A DNA stretch of 64,000 bases from NCBI RefSeq assembly GCF_016862175.1, contig NZ_BOML01000010.1, positions 62,001 through 126,000 on the forward strand, in the 5' to 3' direction. Shown here one piece after another: positions 8,414 through 19,000 of the stretch (the first letter of the stretch is position 1; the number at the start of each line of letters is the position of its first letter). This DNA is from Paractinoplanes durhamensis (GTDB taxonomy: Bacteria > Actinomycetota > Actinomycetes > Mycobacteriales > Micromonosporaceae). Position numbers and translations under genes: made by a program. Below the pieces are notes generated by a model that made no database searches, had not been told where the DNA came from, and was given only the letters and a program-made list of their open reading frames with translations.

Positions 8414-8666
8414 GGTGCTTCGGGCGGCGCAGACCCGCTGCCCGGAGCCGGAAGGCCAGCTCACGGGACGGCAGCAGGGTCGCCCCGAGCCAGAGCGCGC
8501 TGCGGAACCGCTGCTCCGGGATGTCGTAGTGGTCCCGGTCGAAGGCGCGCCGCGGCGCGCCCAGCATCTCGGCGAACGCGTGCAACTCCGCGTAGGACAG
8601 GTCGCTGACCAGATGCGACCACCGCCGCCCGCGGGCCGGCCAGAGCGGCTCGTCGACGAGGATCAA
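8310..8666 (-). CDS. DUF4031 protein with run-on C-terminus
   Basis: 118 residues. The first 82 are a clear DUF4031 domain (VDEPLWPARGRRWSHLVSD, then AFDRDHYDIP), a small family of unknown function with conserved His/Asp residues. The remaining 36 residues, rich in Arg, Ser, Ala and Pro, are antisense to the HD gene and look like readthrough past a lost stop. It starts with TTG inside a TTGA overlap with the glpD stop, so translation is coupled to glpD. Confidence 0.75.
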   Translation of the reverse strand: MILVDEPLWPARGRRWSHLVSDLSYAELHAFAEMLGAPRRAFDRDHYDIPEQRFRSALWLGATLLPSRELAFRLRAAGLRRPKHLSRSAPVPGSPAPSIPTARAAARDGRSSEAPATP

Positions 8667-10462
8667 AGGTCGATCTGCAGCAGGTCGACCCCGCGGTCGG
8701 CGGCGAAGCCACGGACGTCCGGCACGCCGATCCGGGCCGCGTCCGCGGTCAGGTCGTCGGGCATGGTCTGCGACTGCCGCTCGGCCGCCACCCGGGCCAG
8801 GTAGTGCTCGACCTCCCGCTCGCGCACCGCCTTGTCCCAGCCCAGCGCGTTGCCCATGATCTCGGCGGCGTGGGCGGCCGACTCGGTGCCCCGATGCGCG
8901 GTCTCGATCGAGATCCGGGTGCGGCGGGTGAGCACGTCGTCGAGGTGCAGGGCGCCCTCGGCGAGCGCCGCGTAGGCGATCTCGGCGGCCAGGTATTCCG
9001 GAGCGCCGGTGAGCGGGGTGGCCAGCGCCGGATCGGCCTCGATCATCGCGAGGAGGTGCACGGTCAGGGTTCCGTACCGCTCAAGCAGATGCTCGACCAC
9101 CCCGGCGGTGACGCCGTGCCGCCTAGCCGTGTCCTGTCGATCCCGCCAGGCGGCGGCGTAGCCGTCCGCGCCGAGCAGCGGAAGCTGATCGGTGCGCGAC
9201 GGGCGTGCCGACGCACCCAGCCGCCGCACCGCCCGGTCGATGACGTCGGCGGCCATCACCCGATAGGTCGTGTATTTACCGCCGGCCACCAGCAGCAGGC
9301 CGAGCATCGGCTCGAACACGGCGTGCTCGCGGGACAGCTTGGAGGTGGAGTCGGCCTCGCCGGAGAGCAGCGGCCGCAGGCCGGCGTAGACGCCCTCGAT
9401 GTCATCGGTGGTCAGCGGCCGGTCGAGCACGGTGTTGACCTGGTCGAGGAGGTAGCGGATGTCGCGCGCGGACGCGGCCGGATGGGAGCGGTCGAGCTTC
9501 CAGTCGGTGTCGGTGGTGCCGATGATCCAATGCCCGCCCCACGGGATGACGAAGAGCACCGAGGTGGGGGTGCGCAGGATCAGGCCGGCGTCGCCGGTGA
9601 TCGCCGAGCGGGGCACCACGAGGTGAACGCCCTTGGAGGCGCGCACCCGCAGGCCGGGGCGGACGCCGACGTCGCTGAGCATGCGCGACATGTCGTCGCT
9701 CCACACGCCGGTGGCGGCCACCACCGTGCGGGCCCGCACCTCGAACTCCGGCGAGTCGGGCGACTCCAGGTCGCGGACCCGGACGCCGACCACCTGGCGG
9801 GCCTCACGCACGAAGCCGACCACCCGGGCGCTGGTCACCACGGCGGCGCCGAGGCTGGCCGCGGTGCGGGCCAGGTTGACCACCAGCCGGGCGTCGTCGA
9901 CCTGGCCGTCGTAGTAGCGGATCGCGCCGCTGATCGATTCGGCCCGCAGGCTCGGGAAGAGGTGCCGGGCACCGTCCCGGGTCAGGTGGCGGTGCAGCGG
10001 CATGCCCCGGCCGGTGCCGAAGATGCCGGCGAACGCGTCGTAGGCGGCCACGCCGAGGCCGTAGTAGCCGCGGTGCCAGACCCGGGCGGCCGGGTTGGCG
10101 GCGGGCAGCGGCACCAGGATCGGCACCGGGCGCACCAGGTGCGGCGCGAGCCGGGTGGAGAGCAGCCCGCGCTCGGTGAGGGCCTCGTGCACCAGGTGCA
10201 ACTCGAGTTGCTCCAGGTAACGCAGGCCGCCGTGGATCAGCTTGCTGGACCGGCTGGAGGTGCCGGCGGCCAGGTCACGGGCCTCGACGAGGGCCACCTT
10301 GAGCCCGCGGGAGGCGGCGTCGAGGGCGGCACCGGCGCCGGTGACCCCACCGCCGATGACCAGGACGTCGAACTGCTCGTCACGGAGACGCCGAAGGTCA
10401 CCGACCCGGCGGATCGGGGACAGTCGGCCGGCCGCGTAACGGGAGACGGAGGGATCGCGCAC
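8663..10462 (-). CDS. glpD: Glycerol-3-phosphate dehydrogenase (FAD-dependent)
   Basis: 599-residue flavoenzyme oxidising glycerol 3-phosphate to dihydroxyacetone phosphate and passing electrons to the quinone pool at the membrane. An FAD-binding GGGVTGAGAALDAASRG fold begins near residue 37, followed by the family motif GTSSRSSKLIHGGLRYL. A second conserved stretch, PWGGHWIIGTTDTDW, and the C-terminal DAO_C helical domain are present. Length is normal. GTG start at 10462. The stop codon overlaps the DUF4031 start, forming a two-gene operon. Confidence 0.93.
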   Translation of the reverse strand: MRDPSVSRYAAGRLSPIRRVGDLRRLRDEQFDVLVIGGGVTGAGAALDAASRGLKVALVEARDLAAGTSSRSSKLIHGGLRYLEQLELHLVHEALTERGLLSTRLAPHLVRPVPILVPLPAANPAARVWHRGYYGLGVAAYDAFAGIFGTGRGMPLHRHLTRDGARHLFPSLRAESISGAIRYYDGQVDDARLVVNLARTAASLGAAVVTSARVVGFVREARQVVGVRVRDLESPDSPEFEVRARTVVAATGVWSDDMSRMLSDVGVRPGLRVRASKGVHLVVPRSAITGDAGLILRTPTSVLFVIPWGGHWIIGTTDTDWKLDRSHPAASARDIRYLLDQVNTVLDRPLTTDDIEGVYAGLRPLLSGEADSTSKLSREHAVFEPMLGLLLVAGGKYTTYRVMAADVIDRAVRRLGASARPSRTDQLPLLGADGYAAAWRDRQDTARRHGVTAGVVEHLLERYGTLTVHLLAMIEADPALATPLTGAPEYLAAEIAYAALAEGALHLDDVLTRRTRISIETAHRGTESAAHAAEIMGNALGWDKAVREREVEHYLARVAAERQSQTMPDDLTADAARIGVPDVRGFAADRGVDLLQIDL

Positions 10463-10573
10463 TCAACCAACGTAGCGCTAGCGGGTGTCACCCATGCGGA
10501 GGAAATATCCACCGGGCGTTCACCCGGGCACCGCGGGTAACGCTGTGGAGACGGTCCGATAGGTTCGGCGGTT

Positions 10574-10711
10574 GTGGACAGCGAGTTCTGGATCTCCGAG
10601 TTGACCGACGACGACCTGCCCGCCGTGATCACTCTGTGCCGGAGCGCGCTGGATGCGGCGGTCGGCGCCCGGGTCGAGCGGGTGTTCTTCCTGTACCGCA
10701 AACAACTCTGA
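10574..10711 (+). CDS. Short ORF, possible acetyltransferase N-terminal remnant
   Basis: 45 codons from GTG at 10574. The encoded start, WISELTDDDLPAVITLC, looks like the opening strand and first helix of GNAT acetyltransferases, but nothing of the rest of the fold follows before the stop. It is divergent from glpD and ends 40 bases before the first giant surface-protein gene. It may be a truncated gene remnant or a genuine small protein; neither can be settled here. Confidence 0.35.
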   Translation: MDSEFWISELTDDDLPAVITLCRSALDAAVGARVERVFFLYRKQL

Positions 10712-10739
10712 AACGCCGCGCCACGCCCGACTCACTCCC

Positions 10740-10745
10740 TAGTCT
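10740..10745 (+). promoter_or_regulatory. Possible -10 for leaderless expression of first giant gene
   Basis: TAGTCT fits the TAnnnT -10 consensus and ends six bases before the GTG at 10752. No ribosome-binding site precedes that GTG, which agrees with leaderless translation. No good -35 is seen. Confidence 0.35.
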
Positions 10746-10751
10746 CCGGAT

Positions 10752-13700
10752 GTGGGGGCGCACCGGATAACTGCGGCCCTGGTAGTGGCGTTCGCGCTGC
10801 TGCTGGCGGCGACGACGTTCGCTACCCAGGCGACGGCGGCGTCCATCACCACGCCGTTCACCAGCCGGTTCGACGTCAACGCCAACGGGTCGATCCTGCT
10901 GCGCGGCAACAGCAACCTCACCTGCCCCACCGCCAACGCGAACTGCGGCCCGGCCCGGAACGCCTCCGGCGCGACGCTGAACAACAACGACTTCGCGATG
11001 GTCTACACCGACGCGGACGGCAGCTCGGCCACCTTCAACGACAGCACCGCGACGATCACCATGCCGCCGGGCAGCACCGTGCTCTTCGCCGGCCTCTACT
11101 GGGGTGCCAACTCGTCGGCGGCGACCCGCAACCAGGTCCTGCTCAGCACCCCGGCCGTTGCCGGGTGGCAGCCGGTGACCTCGTCCAGCCTCTACGCCAG
11201 CGGCGGCAACTATCAGGGCTTCGCCGACGTGACCGCGCTGATGGCCGGCAACGGGGTGTACGGGGTGGCGAACATCCAGGCGGCCGTCGGCGCCGGGCAG
11301 TACGCCGGGTGGGCGCTGGCCATCGCGTACCGGAATCCGGCCGAGGACATGCGCAGCCTGCGCATCTACGACGGGTTCGGCAAGATCGACTCGGGCACGC
11401 TGAACATTCCGATCACCGGCTTCGAGACGCCGCACGCCGGCACCGTGCACGCCAAGATCGGGACGGTCGCCTACGAGGGTGACCTCGGCACTCCCGGGGA
11501 CAGCCTGCAGGTCGACGGCCAGGCCGTGCACGACACCGCCAACCTCGCCAACAACTTCTTCAACAGCACGGTGAGCGAGTCCGGCGGCCTGGTGACCGAC
11601 CGGGACCCGGGCTATCCGAACACGCTCGGCTTCGACGTCGACCAGGTCGACGCGAGCGGCCTGTTCAGCAACGGCCAGTTGTCCACCACGCTGACCCTGA
11701 CCACGGCCGGCGACGCCTACTACCCGGGCGTGCTCACGTTCAGCATCGATCTGTACGCCCCGAAGATCACCACGACCACGACCGGCACCGACGTGAACGG
11801 CGGGGATCTGCTGCCGGGCGACGTCCTGGAGTACCGGATCGCGGTCCGCAACGACGGCAGCGACACCGCCGACGACCTGGCGCTGGCCGACGCGGTGCCG
11901 CCGTACACCACCTATGTGCCCGGCTCGCTGACCGTGCGGGGCAGCGGCGTCACCGACGCGACCGGGGACGACGACGGCTGGTTCAGCGCGGGCACCGCCA
12001 ACTGGAAACTGGGGAGCATCCCCTACCTGGGCACGGCGTACGTCACGTTCCGGGTGACCGTGGACGTCGGCGCCCCGGCCGGCTACGCGATCACCAACCT
12101 GGTGAATGTCAGCTACTCCGGGCACACCACCAGCGTCGCGGTCGCCGCGCTGGGCGGATCGGTGGCCACCCCGGTGCTGCAGCCACATGCCGACCGGGCC
12201 GCCACCCTGGCGGTCAGCCCGGCGTTCGTGCAGCGGGCGGCCACCCCGGCGACGGTCACCTACATGGCCACGGTCGCCAACGTGCCCGGCAGCGATCTCG
12301 AACCGGCCGCGAAGGCGGTGCTCACCCTGCCGGCCGGCATCACCCCCGGCACCCTGCCCGGCGGCTGCACCGCGGCCGGCCAGGAGATCACCTGCGCGCT
12401 CGGCCCGCTGATCGCCGGGAGCTCGGCGAGCGTGCCGATCCCGGCGCTGGTGGACAGCACCGCCGCGGCCGGCGCGGTCGCCTCGCTGGCCGCGGACGGC
12501 AGCGGCGCGGACGGCAGCGCCGGCAACGACACCGCCACCGCCACCCTCGCCGTCAACTCGCCGCCGGTCGCCGTCGCCGACACCGCCACCACGACCAACG
12601 GCGTTCCGGTGACCGTGCCGGTGCTCGACGACGACGCCGACCCGGACGATGCGCGGAACACCCTGACGGTGTCGATCACCGGCGGTCCCGCGCACGGCGC
12701 GGCCCTGGTCGAGGCCGACCAGTCGATCACCTACACGCCCGGCCTCGGGTGGGCCGGCGCCGACCCGCTGACCTACCGGGTGAGCGACCCGTACGGCGGC
12801 ACGGCCACCGCGACCCTGACCGTGACCACCGCGAACGCCGGGCCGACCGCGGTCGACGACGCGCGGAGCACCTACTGGAACACGCCGGTCACGCTGGCCG
12901 TGCTCGGCAACGACTCGGACCCGAACCCGGCCGACACGCTCACCGTCACCGGGATCACCCAGCCGGCTCCTGCCGAGGGCGTCGTCACCTTTACCGGCAA
13001 CTCGGTCACCTTCACGCCCACCTCGACGTTCCACGGGCGGACCTCGTTCGACTACACGATCACCGACGGCCGTGGCGGCACCGGCACCGCGACCGTCGTC
13101 GTCGACGTGGCCAACGCGCTGCCCACCGCCGCCGACGACGTGCTGACCGCGCCCGCCGGGGCGAACAGCCACCTGCTGCAGGTGCTGCTCAACGACTCCG
13201 ACCCGAACGGCGACCACCTGACCGTCACCGGGGTGGGGGCGGCCGACCACGGCACGGTCGCCTACCTGCCGGGCGGTGTCCTCTACACGGCGCCGGCCGG
13301 CTTCGCCGGGGACGCGACCTTCACCTACACGATCGACGACGGCAACAGCGGCACCGCCCTGGCCACCGTCACGGTGACCGTGGCCAACGCGCCACCGGCC
13401 GCGCCGGACTTCCCGCTGACCACCGGCTACCGGGACGCGGTCACGATCGACCCGCTGCACTGGATCACCGATCCGAACGGCGACCCGCTGCGGATCTCCG
13501 GCACCACCGACCCGGCACACGGCCTGGTCACCCGGGAGACGACCGGCGAGCTCACCTACCTCCCCGACGTCGCGTTCTCCGGGACGGACACCTTCACCTA
13601 CACGATCGACGACGGCAAGGGCGGCACCGACACCGGGACCGTCACCGTCGTCGTGGCCAACGGGGTGGCGGTGGCCAGGGCCGACGCCGCCACCGCGGCC

Positions 13701-15971
13701 GGTGGCACCCCGGTGGTGATCGCCGTGCTGGCCAACGACGACGACGATCCGAACGGCGATCCGCTCACCGTCACCGTCGACTCGCCGCCCACCCACGGGT
13801 CCACGGCGGTCGGCGCCGACCGGCGGATCACCTACTCCCCGGCGATCGGCTGGTTCGGCGCGGACACGTTCCACTACCGGCTCGACGACGGGCACGGCGG
13901 CATCGTCGGCGCGACGGTGACGGTCACCGCGGTGAACACGGCGCCGGTGGCTCGGCCCGACACGGTCACCACCGACACCAACACGGCCGTGATGGTCACG
14001 CCGGCGTCGAACGACAGCGACCCGAACCATGATCCGATCTCGCTGGACGTGGTGGGCACCGGTGGGCACGGCACGGTCGTCGACAACCACGACGGCACGC
14101 TCACCTACACCCCGGCCACCGGCTTCTACGGCGTCGACTCGTTCCTCTACTCGATCCGCGATCCGGCCGGGCTCACCGCATCGGCGATCGTCACGGTGAC
14201 CGTGCGCAACGCACCGCCGGTCGCCGCCGATGACACCTTCCGGGTGCGGCCGGACGTGCCAACCCCGCTCGACCTGCTGGCCAACGACTCCGACCCGAAC
14301 ACCGGGCAGCACCTCAGCGTGGCCTCGGCCGGGCCGGTCGCCAAGGGCACCCGGGCGATCGCCGCCGACGGGACGGTCGTCTACCGGGCCGCGGCCGGCA
14401 GCATCGGCCCGGACGGCTTCACCTACGTGCTCACCGACGACCTCGGCCGCTCCGACACCGCCGACGTCACGATCACCATCGACGGGCGGCCCCGGGCCGT
14501 CGACGACACCGCCACCACCGGCTCGGCGGCACCGGTGGACATCCCGGTCCTCGGCAACGACAGCGACCCGGAGGCCCAGACGCTCACCGTCACCGCGGTC
14601 ACCGACCCGGGTGGCGGCATCGCGCTGATCAACCCGGACGGCACCGTCGGCTATGTCCCGGACAACGGCTTCTTCGGCACCGACACCTTCGGCTACACCA
14701 TCCGCGACCCGATCGGTAACACCGCGTCCGCGCAGGTCAGCGTCCAGGTGGCGAACGCCGCGCCGGAGGCCCGGCCGGACCAGGCGGCGGGGCTCGGCGA
14801 CCGGACCCTGGTGGTGGACGTGCTCGCCAACGACGACGACCCGAACCCGGGGCAGACGCTGACCATCGAGTCGGTGGGCACGCCGGCGCACGGTACCGCG
14901 ACCATTTCTACCAACAAAGTTCGCTTTATCCCGAAAGATGGCTGGACCGGGCGCGACAACTTCCCGTACCGGATCAACGACGGCCACGGCGGGGTCTCCG
15001 CCTCGACCGTCACGGTCCTGATCAGCGACGGCACCCCGGTCGCGGTGGCCGACCGGGCGAGCACCCCGTACCGCACACCGATCACCGTCAAGGTGCTGGC
15101 CAACGATCTCGACCCGGCCGGCACCCTGACCATCGTGTCGGTCACCGCCCCCGACAACGGGACGACCAGCTCCACCGCCGACACCGTCACCTACACACCG
15201 CCGGACGGCTTCGGCGGGGTCGCCACCTTCAGCTACGACGCCCGCGACGACAACGGGCACCGCACCAGCGCCGAGGTCACCGTGGCGGTCGGCGCACCGC
15301 CCCGGGTGCCGGACCGGGCCGCGACCGCCGCGCCGGGCGGCTCGGTCAAGGTGCCGCTGCCGCGCACCGAGCAGGGCGGCCGCCCGGTCACCGTGATCAC
15401 GGTCGGCAAGCCGGTGCACGGCACCGCGACGCTGAACGCGGACGGGACGGTCACCTATACCCCCGAACCGGGCTTCACCGGCGTGGACACCTTCACCTAC
15501 GACGCCGTCGACGCGGACGGCAACGTGGCCACCGCCTCGGTCATCGTCACCGTGACCGAGCCGCCGATCGCCAACCAGCCACCGATCGCGGACGCCGACA
15601 CGGTCACCATGGCGGCCGGCGACACCGTCGAACTGCGACCCACGCTCAACGACAGCGACCCGGACGGCGACCCGGTCACCATCGTCAAGCTCGGCAAGGC
15701 CGAGCACGGCTCGATCCGGGCCGGCGCCCACGACACCGTGCTCTACCAGACCGATCAGGACGGCGAGGACGTCTTCGACTACACGATCGCGGACGGGCGC
15801 GGCGGCCTGGCCACGACGACGGTGACGATCCACGTCCGGGAACTGGCCACCCTGCCGATCACCGGGAGCGACGCTCTGGTCCTGCTCCGGGCCGGCCTAC
15901 TCGCGATCGCCGTCGGCGGGGTCATCTACTGGGTAGGCCTGCCCGGACGGCCCAGACCTCAGAAAGCCTGA
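10752..15971 (+). CDS. Giant cell-wall surface protein A: DUF11 plus 12 cadherin-like repeats, LPITG anchor
   Basis: 1739 residues. Signal peptide about 1-30 (cut after ATAA). Residues 31-335 form the N-terminal domain typical of DUF11 proteins, with a FAGLYWGANSS block, a YAGWALAIAYRNP block and a Cys pair in LTCPTANANC. Two DUF11-like domains follow (about 340-600), the second with a Cys pair. From about 601 to 1695 run twelve tandem repeats of roughly 90 residues with Asp-rich, probably Ca-binding NDSDPNGD motifs and a TDTFTYTIDDG core. The end is LPITG, a hydrophobic helix and a basic tail, a sortase sorting signal, so covalent wall anchoring is inferred. Paralogue of the next gene. Ligand unknown. 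Confidence 0.9.
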   Translation: MGAHRITAALVVAFALLLAATTFATQATAASITTPFTSRFDVNANGSILLRGNSNLTCPTANANCGPARNASGATLNNNDFAMVYTDADGSSATFNDSTATITMPPGSTVLFAGLYWGANSSAATRNQVLLSTPAVAGWQPVTSSSLYASGGNYQGFADVTALMAGNGVYGVANIQAAVGAGQYAGWALAIAYRNPAEDMRSLRIYDGFGKIDSGTLNIPITGFETPHAGTVHAKIGTVAYEGDLGTPGDSLQVDGQAVHDTANLANNFFNSTVSESGGLVTDRDPGYPNTLGFDVDQVDASGLFSNGQLSTTLTLTTAGDAYYPGVLTFSIDLYAPKITTTTTGTDVNGGDLLPGDVLEYRIAVRNDGSDTADDLALADAVPPYTTYVPGSLTVRGSGVTDATGDDDGWFSAGTANWKLGSIPYLGTAYVTFRVTVDVGAPAGYAITNLVNVSYSGHTTSVAVAALGGSVATPVLQPHADRAATLAVSPAFVQRAATPATVTYMATVANVPGSDLEPAAKAVLTLPAGITPGTLPGGCTAAGQEITCALGPLIAGSSASVPIPALVDSTAAAGAVASLAADGSGADGSAGNDTATATLAVNSPPVAVADTATTTNGVPVTVPVLDDDADPDDARNTLTVSITGGPAHGAALVEADQSITYTPGLGWAGADPLTYRVSDPYGGTATATLTVTTANAGPTAVDDARSTYWNTPVTLAVLGNDSDPNPADTLTVTGITQPAPAEGVVTFTGNSVTFTPTSTFHGRTSFDYTITDGRGGTGTATVVVDVANALPTAADDVLTAPAGANSHLLQVLLNDSDPNGDHLTVTGVGAADHGTVAYLPGGVLYTAPAGFAGDATFTYTIDDGNSGTALATVTVTVANAPPAAPDFPLTTGYRDAVTIDPLHWITDPNGDPLRISGTTDPAHGLVTRETTGELTYLPDVAFSGTDTFTYTIDDGKGGTDTGTVTVVVANGVAVARADAATAAGGTPVVIAVLANDDDDPNGDPLTVTVDSPPTHGSTAVGADRRITYSPAIGWFGADTFHYRLDDGHGGIVGATVTVTAVNTAPVARPDTVTTDTNTAVMVTPASNDSDPNHDPISLDVVGTGGHGTVVDNHDGTLTYTPATGFYGVDSFLYSIRDPAGLTASAIVTVTVRNAPPVAADDTFRVRPDVPTPLDLLANDSDPNTGQHLSVASAGPVAKGTRAIAADGTVVYRAAAGSIGPDGFTYVLTDDLGRSDTADVTITIDGRPRAVDDTATTGSAAPVDIPVLGNDSDPEAQTLTVTAVTDPGGGIALINPDGTVGYVPDNGFFGTDTFGYTIRDPIGNTASAQVSVQVANAAPEARPDQAAGLGDRTLVVDVLANDDDPNPGQTLTIESVGTPAHGTATISTNKVRFIPKDGWTGRDNFPYRINDGHGGVSASTVTVLISDGTPVAVADRASTPYRTPITVKVLANDLDPAGTLTIVSVTAPDNGTTSSTADTVTYTPPDGFGGVATFSYDARDDNGHRTSAEVTVAVGAPPRVPDRAATAAPGGSVKVPLPRTEQGGRPVTVITVGKPVHGTATLNADGTVTYTPEPGFTGVDTFTYDAVDADGNVATASVIVTVTEPPIANQPPIADADTVTMAAGDTVELRPTLNDSDPDGDPVTIVKLGKAEHGSIRAGAHDTVLYQTDQDGEDVFDYTIADGRGGLATTTVTIHVRELATLPITGSDALVLLRAGLLAIAVGGVIYWVGLPGRPRPQKA
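12554..15840 (+). repeat. Twelve tandem ~270-bp cadherin-like repeat units (gene A)
   Basis: Protein-level repeats of 88-95 residues, each opening with a PVAxxD-type strand and NDxDPN calcium motif and closing with a TxTVTVxNA strand. Units diverge enough that DNA identity is modest. Unit 9 contains a short AT-richer patch at about 14900-14945 unlike the rest. Confidence 0.85.
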
Positions 15972-16076
15972 CTTTTACGGTTACCTGGCGAGATATCGGC
16001 TGCACCCGTTCTGCTCTTCGTCGTCCCTAGCTTGAGACTTGGCCCGCACCATCCTCATCCTCCGCCAAGGACGACA

Positions 16077-19000
16077 ATGCCCTTCGCCGTTTCGCTGCGC
16101 TTCAAGCCCCGCCGGTCCTTGATCCTGTTGGTGGTCATCTCGGTCGCCCTGGCTGCCACCATGGTGCTGCTGGCCCGGCAGGCCGAGGCCGCGATCACCG
16201 ATCCGTTCACCGGCCGGTTCCAGGCCAACACCAACGGAGCGATCATCCTGCGCGGCAACGCCAACCTGGTCTGCTCGACCAGCGACTCGGGGTGCACCAC
16301 CGCCCTGAACGGCACGGCGACCGGCGACGCGTTGGACAACAACGCGTACGCCATGAAGAACTACGACACCGACAGCGACTCGACCACGTTCAACGAGAGC
16401 TCGGCGACGATCACCCTGCCGTCCGGCGGCACGGTGCTCTTCGCCGGCCTCTACTGGAGTGCCGACCCGACCGCCGGCACCAACGGCTCGGCCGCGCCCA
16501 GCTCGGCCAACACCAACAAGGTCCTGCTGCGGACCCCCGCGGGCCCGACCACCTGGAACAACATCACCGCCGAGAAGACCTTCACCAACACCGGGATCAA
16601 CGCGTACCAGGGCTTCAAGGACGTCACGCCGCTGGTCTCCGGGGCCGGCAGCGGTGTCTACAGTGTCGCGAACATCCAGTCCGGCACCGGCAAGGACCGG
16701 TACGCGGGCTGGGCACTGGTGATCGCCTACCGCGACGCCTCGCTGCCGATGCACAGCCTGCGCGTCTACGACGGTTTCGGCGTGGTCAAGGACGGCTCCA
16801 CCCAGGTGGACATCGCGGTCTCCGGCTTCCAGACCCCGCACACCGGCACCGTCGGGGCGACCGTCGGCACCGTCGTCTTCGAGGGCGACCGCGGCAAGAC
16901 CGGCGACTCCCTGCAGATCGGCACCGCCTCGAGGACGCTGGCCTCGGTGTCCGATGCCAAGAACCCGGCGACCAACTTCTTCAACAGCACGGTCAGCCAG
17001 GACGGCGCCTCGGTCACCGGCCGCACCCCGAACAACGACAACCTGATGGGCGTCGACATCGACCGGTTCGACGCGACCGGCAAGCTCGGCAACGACGAGA
17101 CCAGCGCGACCCTGCGCCTGACCACCGGCGGCGAGACCTTCTACCCCGGCGTCGTCACCTTCACCACCGACCTCTACGCCCCGAACGTCGTCGTCACGCC
17201 GAGCAGCTCCGACCTCAACGGCGGCGACCTGCTGCCCGGCGACATCGTCGAGTACCGGGTCGACGTGCGCAACGACGGCACCGACACCGCCAACGGCGTC
17301 ACCCTCGCCGACGTCATCCCGACCGGCACCACGTACGTCCCCGGCACGCTGACCGTCGCGGGTGCCTCGGTCACCGACGCCGCCGACTCCGACGACGGCA
17401 AGCTGGCCGGCAGCACCGCGACGTTCACCGTGGGCAACCTGGCGCCCGCCGCCACCAAGCAGGTCACTTTCCGGGTACGCGTCAACACCGGCACCGCGCC
17501 CGGCACGGCGATCGTGAACACCGCGAACGCCAACTACACCGCGGCCTTCACCGGTGGCGCCGGCACCAGCACCGGAAGCTCCTCGATGACCGTGCAGCAG
17601 CCGCACGCCAACCTGGAGGCCGCGCTGACCGTCGCGCCCACCGTGGTGCAGCGCGCCGCCTCGCCGAACGCGGTCACCTACACCGCGACCGTCAAGAACA
17701 ACGGCACCGACCTGGAGCCCGCCCCCAAGCTGGTGCTCACCCTGCCGGCCGGCGTCACCCCCGGCACCCTGCCGAGCGGCTGCACCGCCTCCGGCCAGGT
17801 CGTGACCTGCACCCGCCCGGCCCTGGCCACCAACACCACGGACAGCGTGCTCATCCCGGCGACCGCGGCGAGCAGCGCCGCCGCGCACCCGGTCGCCTCG
17901 CTCACGGTCAGCGGCACCGGCCTGGACTCGGACTCGACAAACAACACCGCCACCGCCACCCTCGCGGTCAACTCGGCCCCGGTCGCGGTCGACGACACCG
18001 CGCCGGGCACCACGAACGCCACCCCGGTCACCATCGACGTGAAGGCCAACGACCACGACGATGACGACGCGAACTCCGCGCTCGTCGTGCAGATCGACCA
18101 GGCCCCGGCGCACGGTCGGGTGGTCGTCAACGCGGACGGCACCGTCACCTACACCCCGCGGTCCACCTGGGACGGTGTCGACACCTTCACCTACAAGCTC
18201 CTCGACGGCCACGGCGGCATCAGCTCGACCGCGACCGTGTCGGTGACCACCGCGAACGCCGCCCCGGTCGCCAACACCGACTACTACAGCACCCCGGCCG
18301 GCACCGCGATCATCGTGACGCCGAAGGACAACGACACCGAACCGAACGGCCAGACGATGCACCTGGTGTCGGTCGGCCAGCCGCAGTCCGGCGCGGGCCC
18401 CACCACGATCAGCGGTGACCAGATCACCTACACCCCGCTGATGGGCTTCAACGGCACCGCCGACTTCACCTACGTGGTCGAGGACAGCGAGGGTGCCCAG
18501 TCCACCGGCACCGTGCACATCACCGTGGCGGACGCCGCCCCGGTCGCGGCCGACGACACCGCCACCGTCGCCTACCTCGACGACGTGACGATCGACGTGC
18601 TCGCCAACGACGCCGACGACAACAACGACCCGCTGACCATCACCGGCGTCAGCACCCCCGTCAACGGCGGCACCGCGACCGTCACCAGCGGCAAGATCGC
18701 CTACCAGGCGCCGGCCGGCTTCTCCGGCAAGGACACCTTCACCTACACGATCAGCGACGGGCAGCCGGGCGGCACCGCGACCGGTACGGTCACCGTGACC
18801 GTCGGCAACGCCCGGCCGACCGCCGGCCCGGTGACGGTGTCGACCGGCACCAACGCCGCCGCCGTGATCGACGTGCTGGCCCACGCCAGTGACCCGAACA
18901 CCACCGACACGCTCACCGTCACCGGCGTCAGCACGCCGGCGCACGGCACCGTGGTGTCCAACCCGGACGGCACGCTCACCTACACCCCGGCCACCGGCTA

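Noticed and set aside
10629..15833. 1734-codon open frame antisense to giant gene A
   Set aside because: It lacks a signal, domain or ribosome-binding site and reads as Arg/Gly/Val/Asp low complexity. The repetitive, GC-biased sense codons create it.
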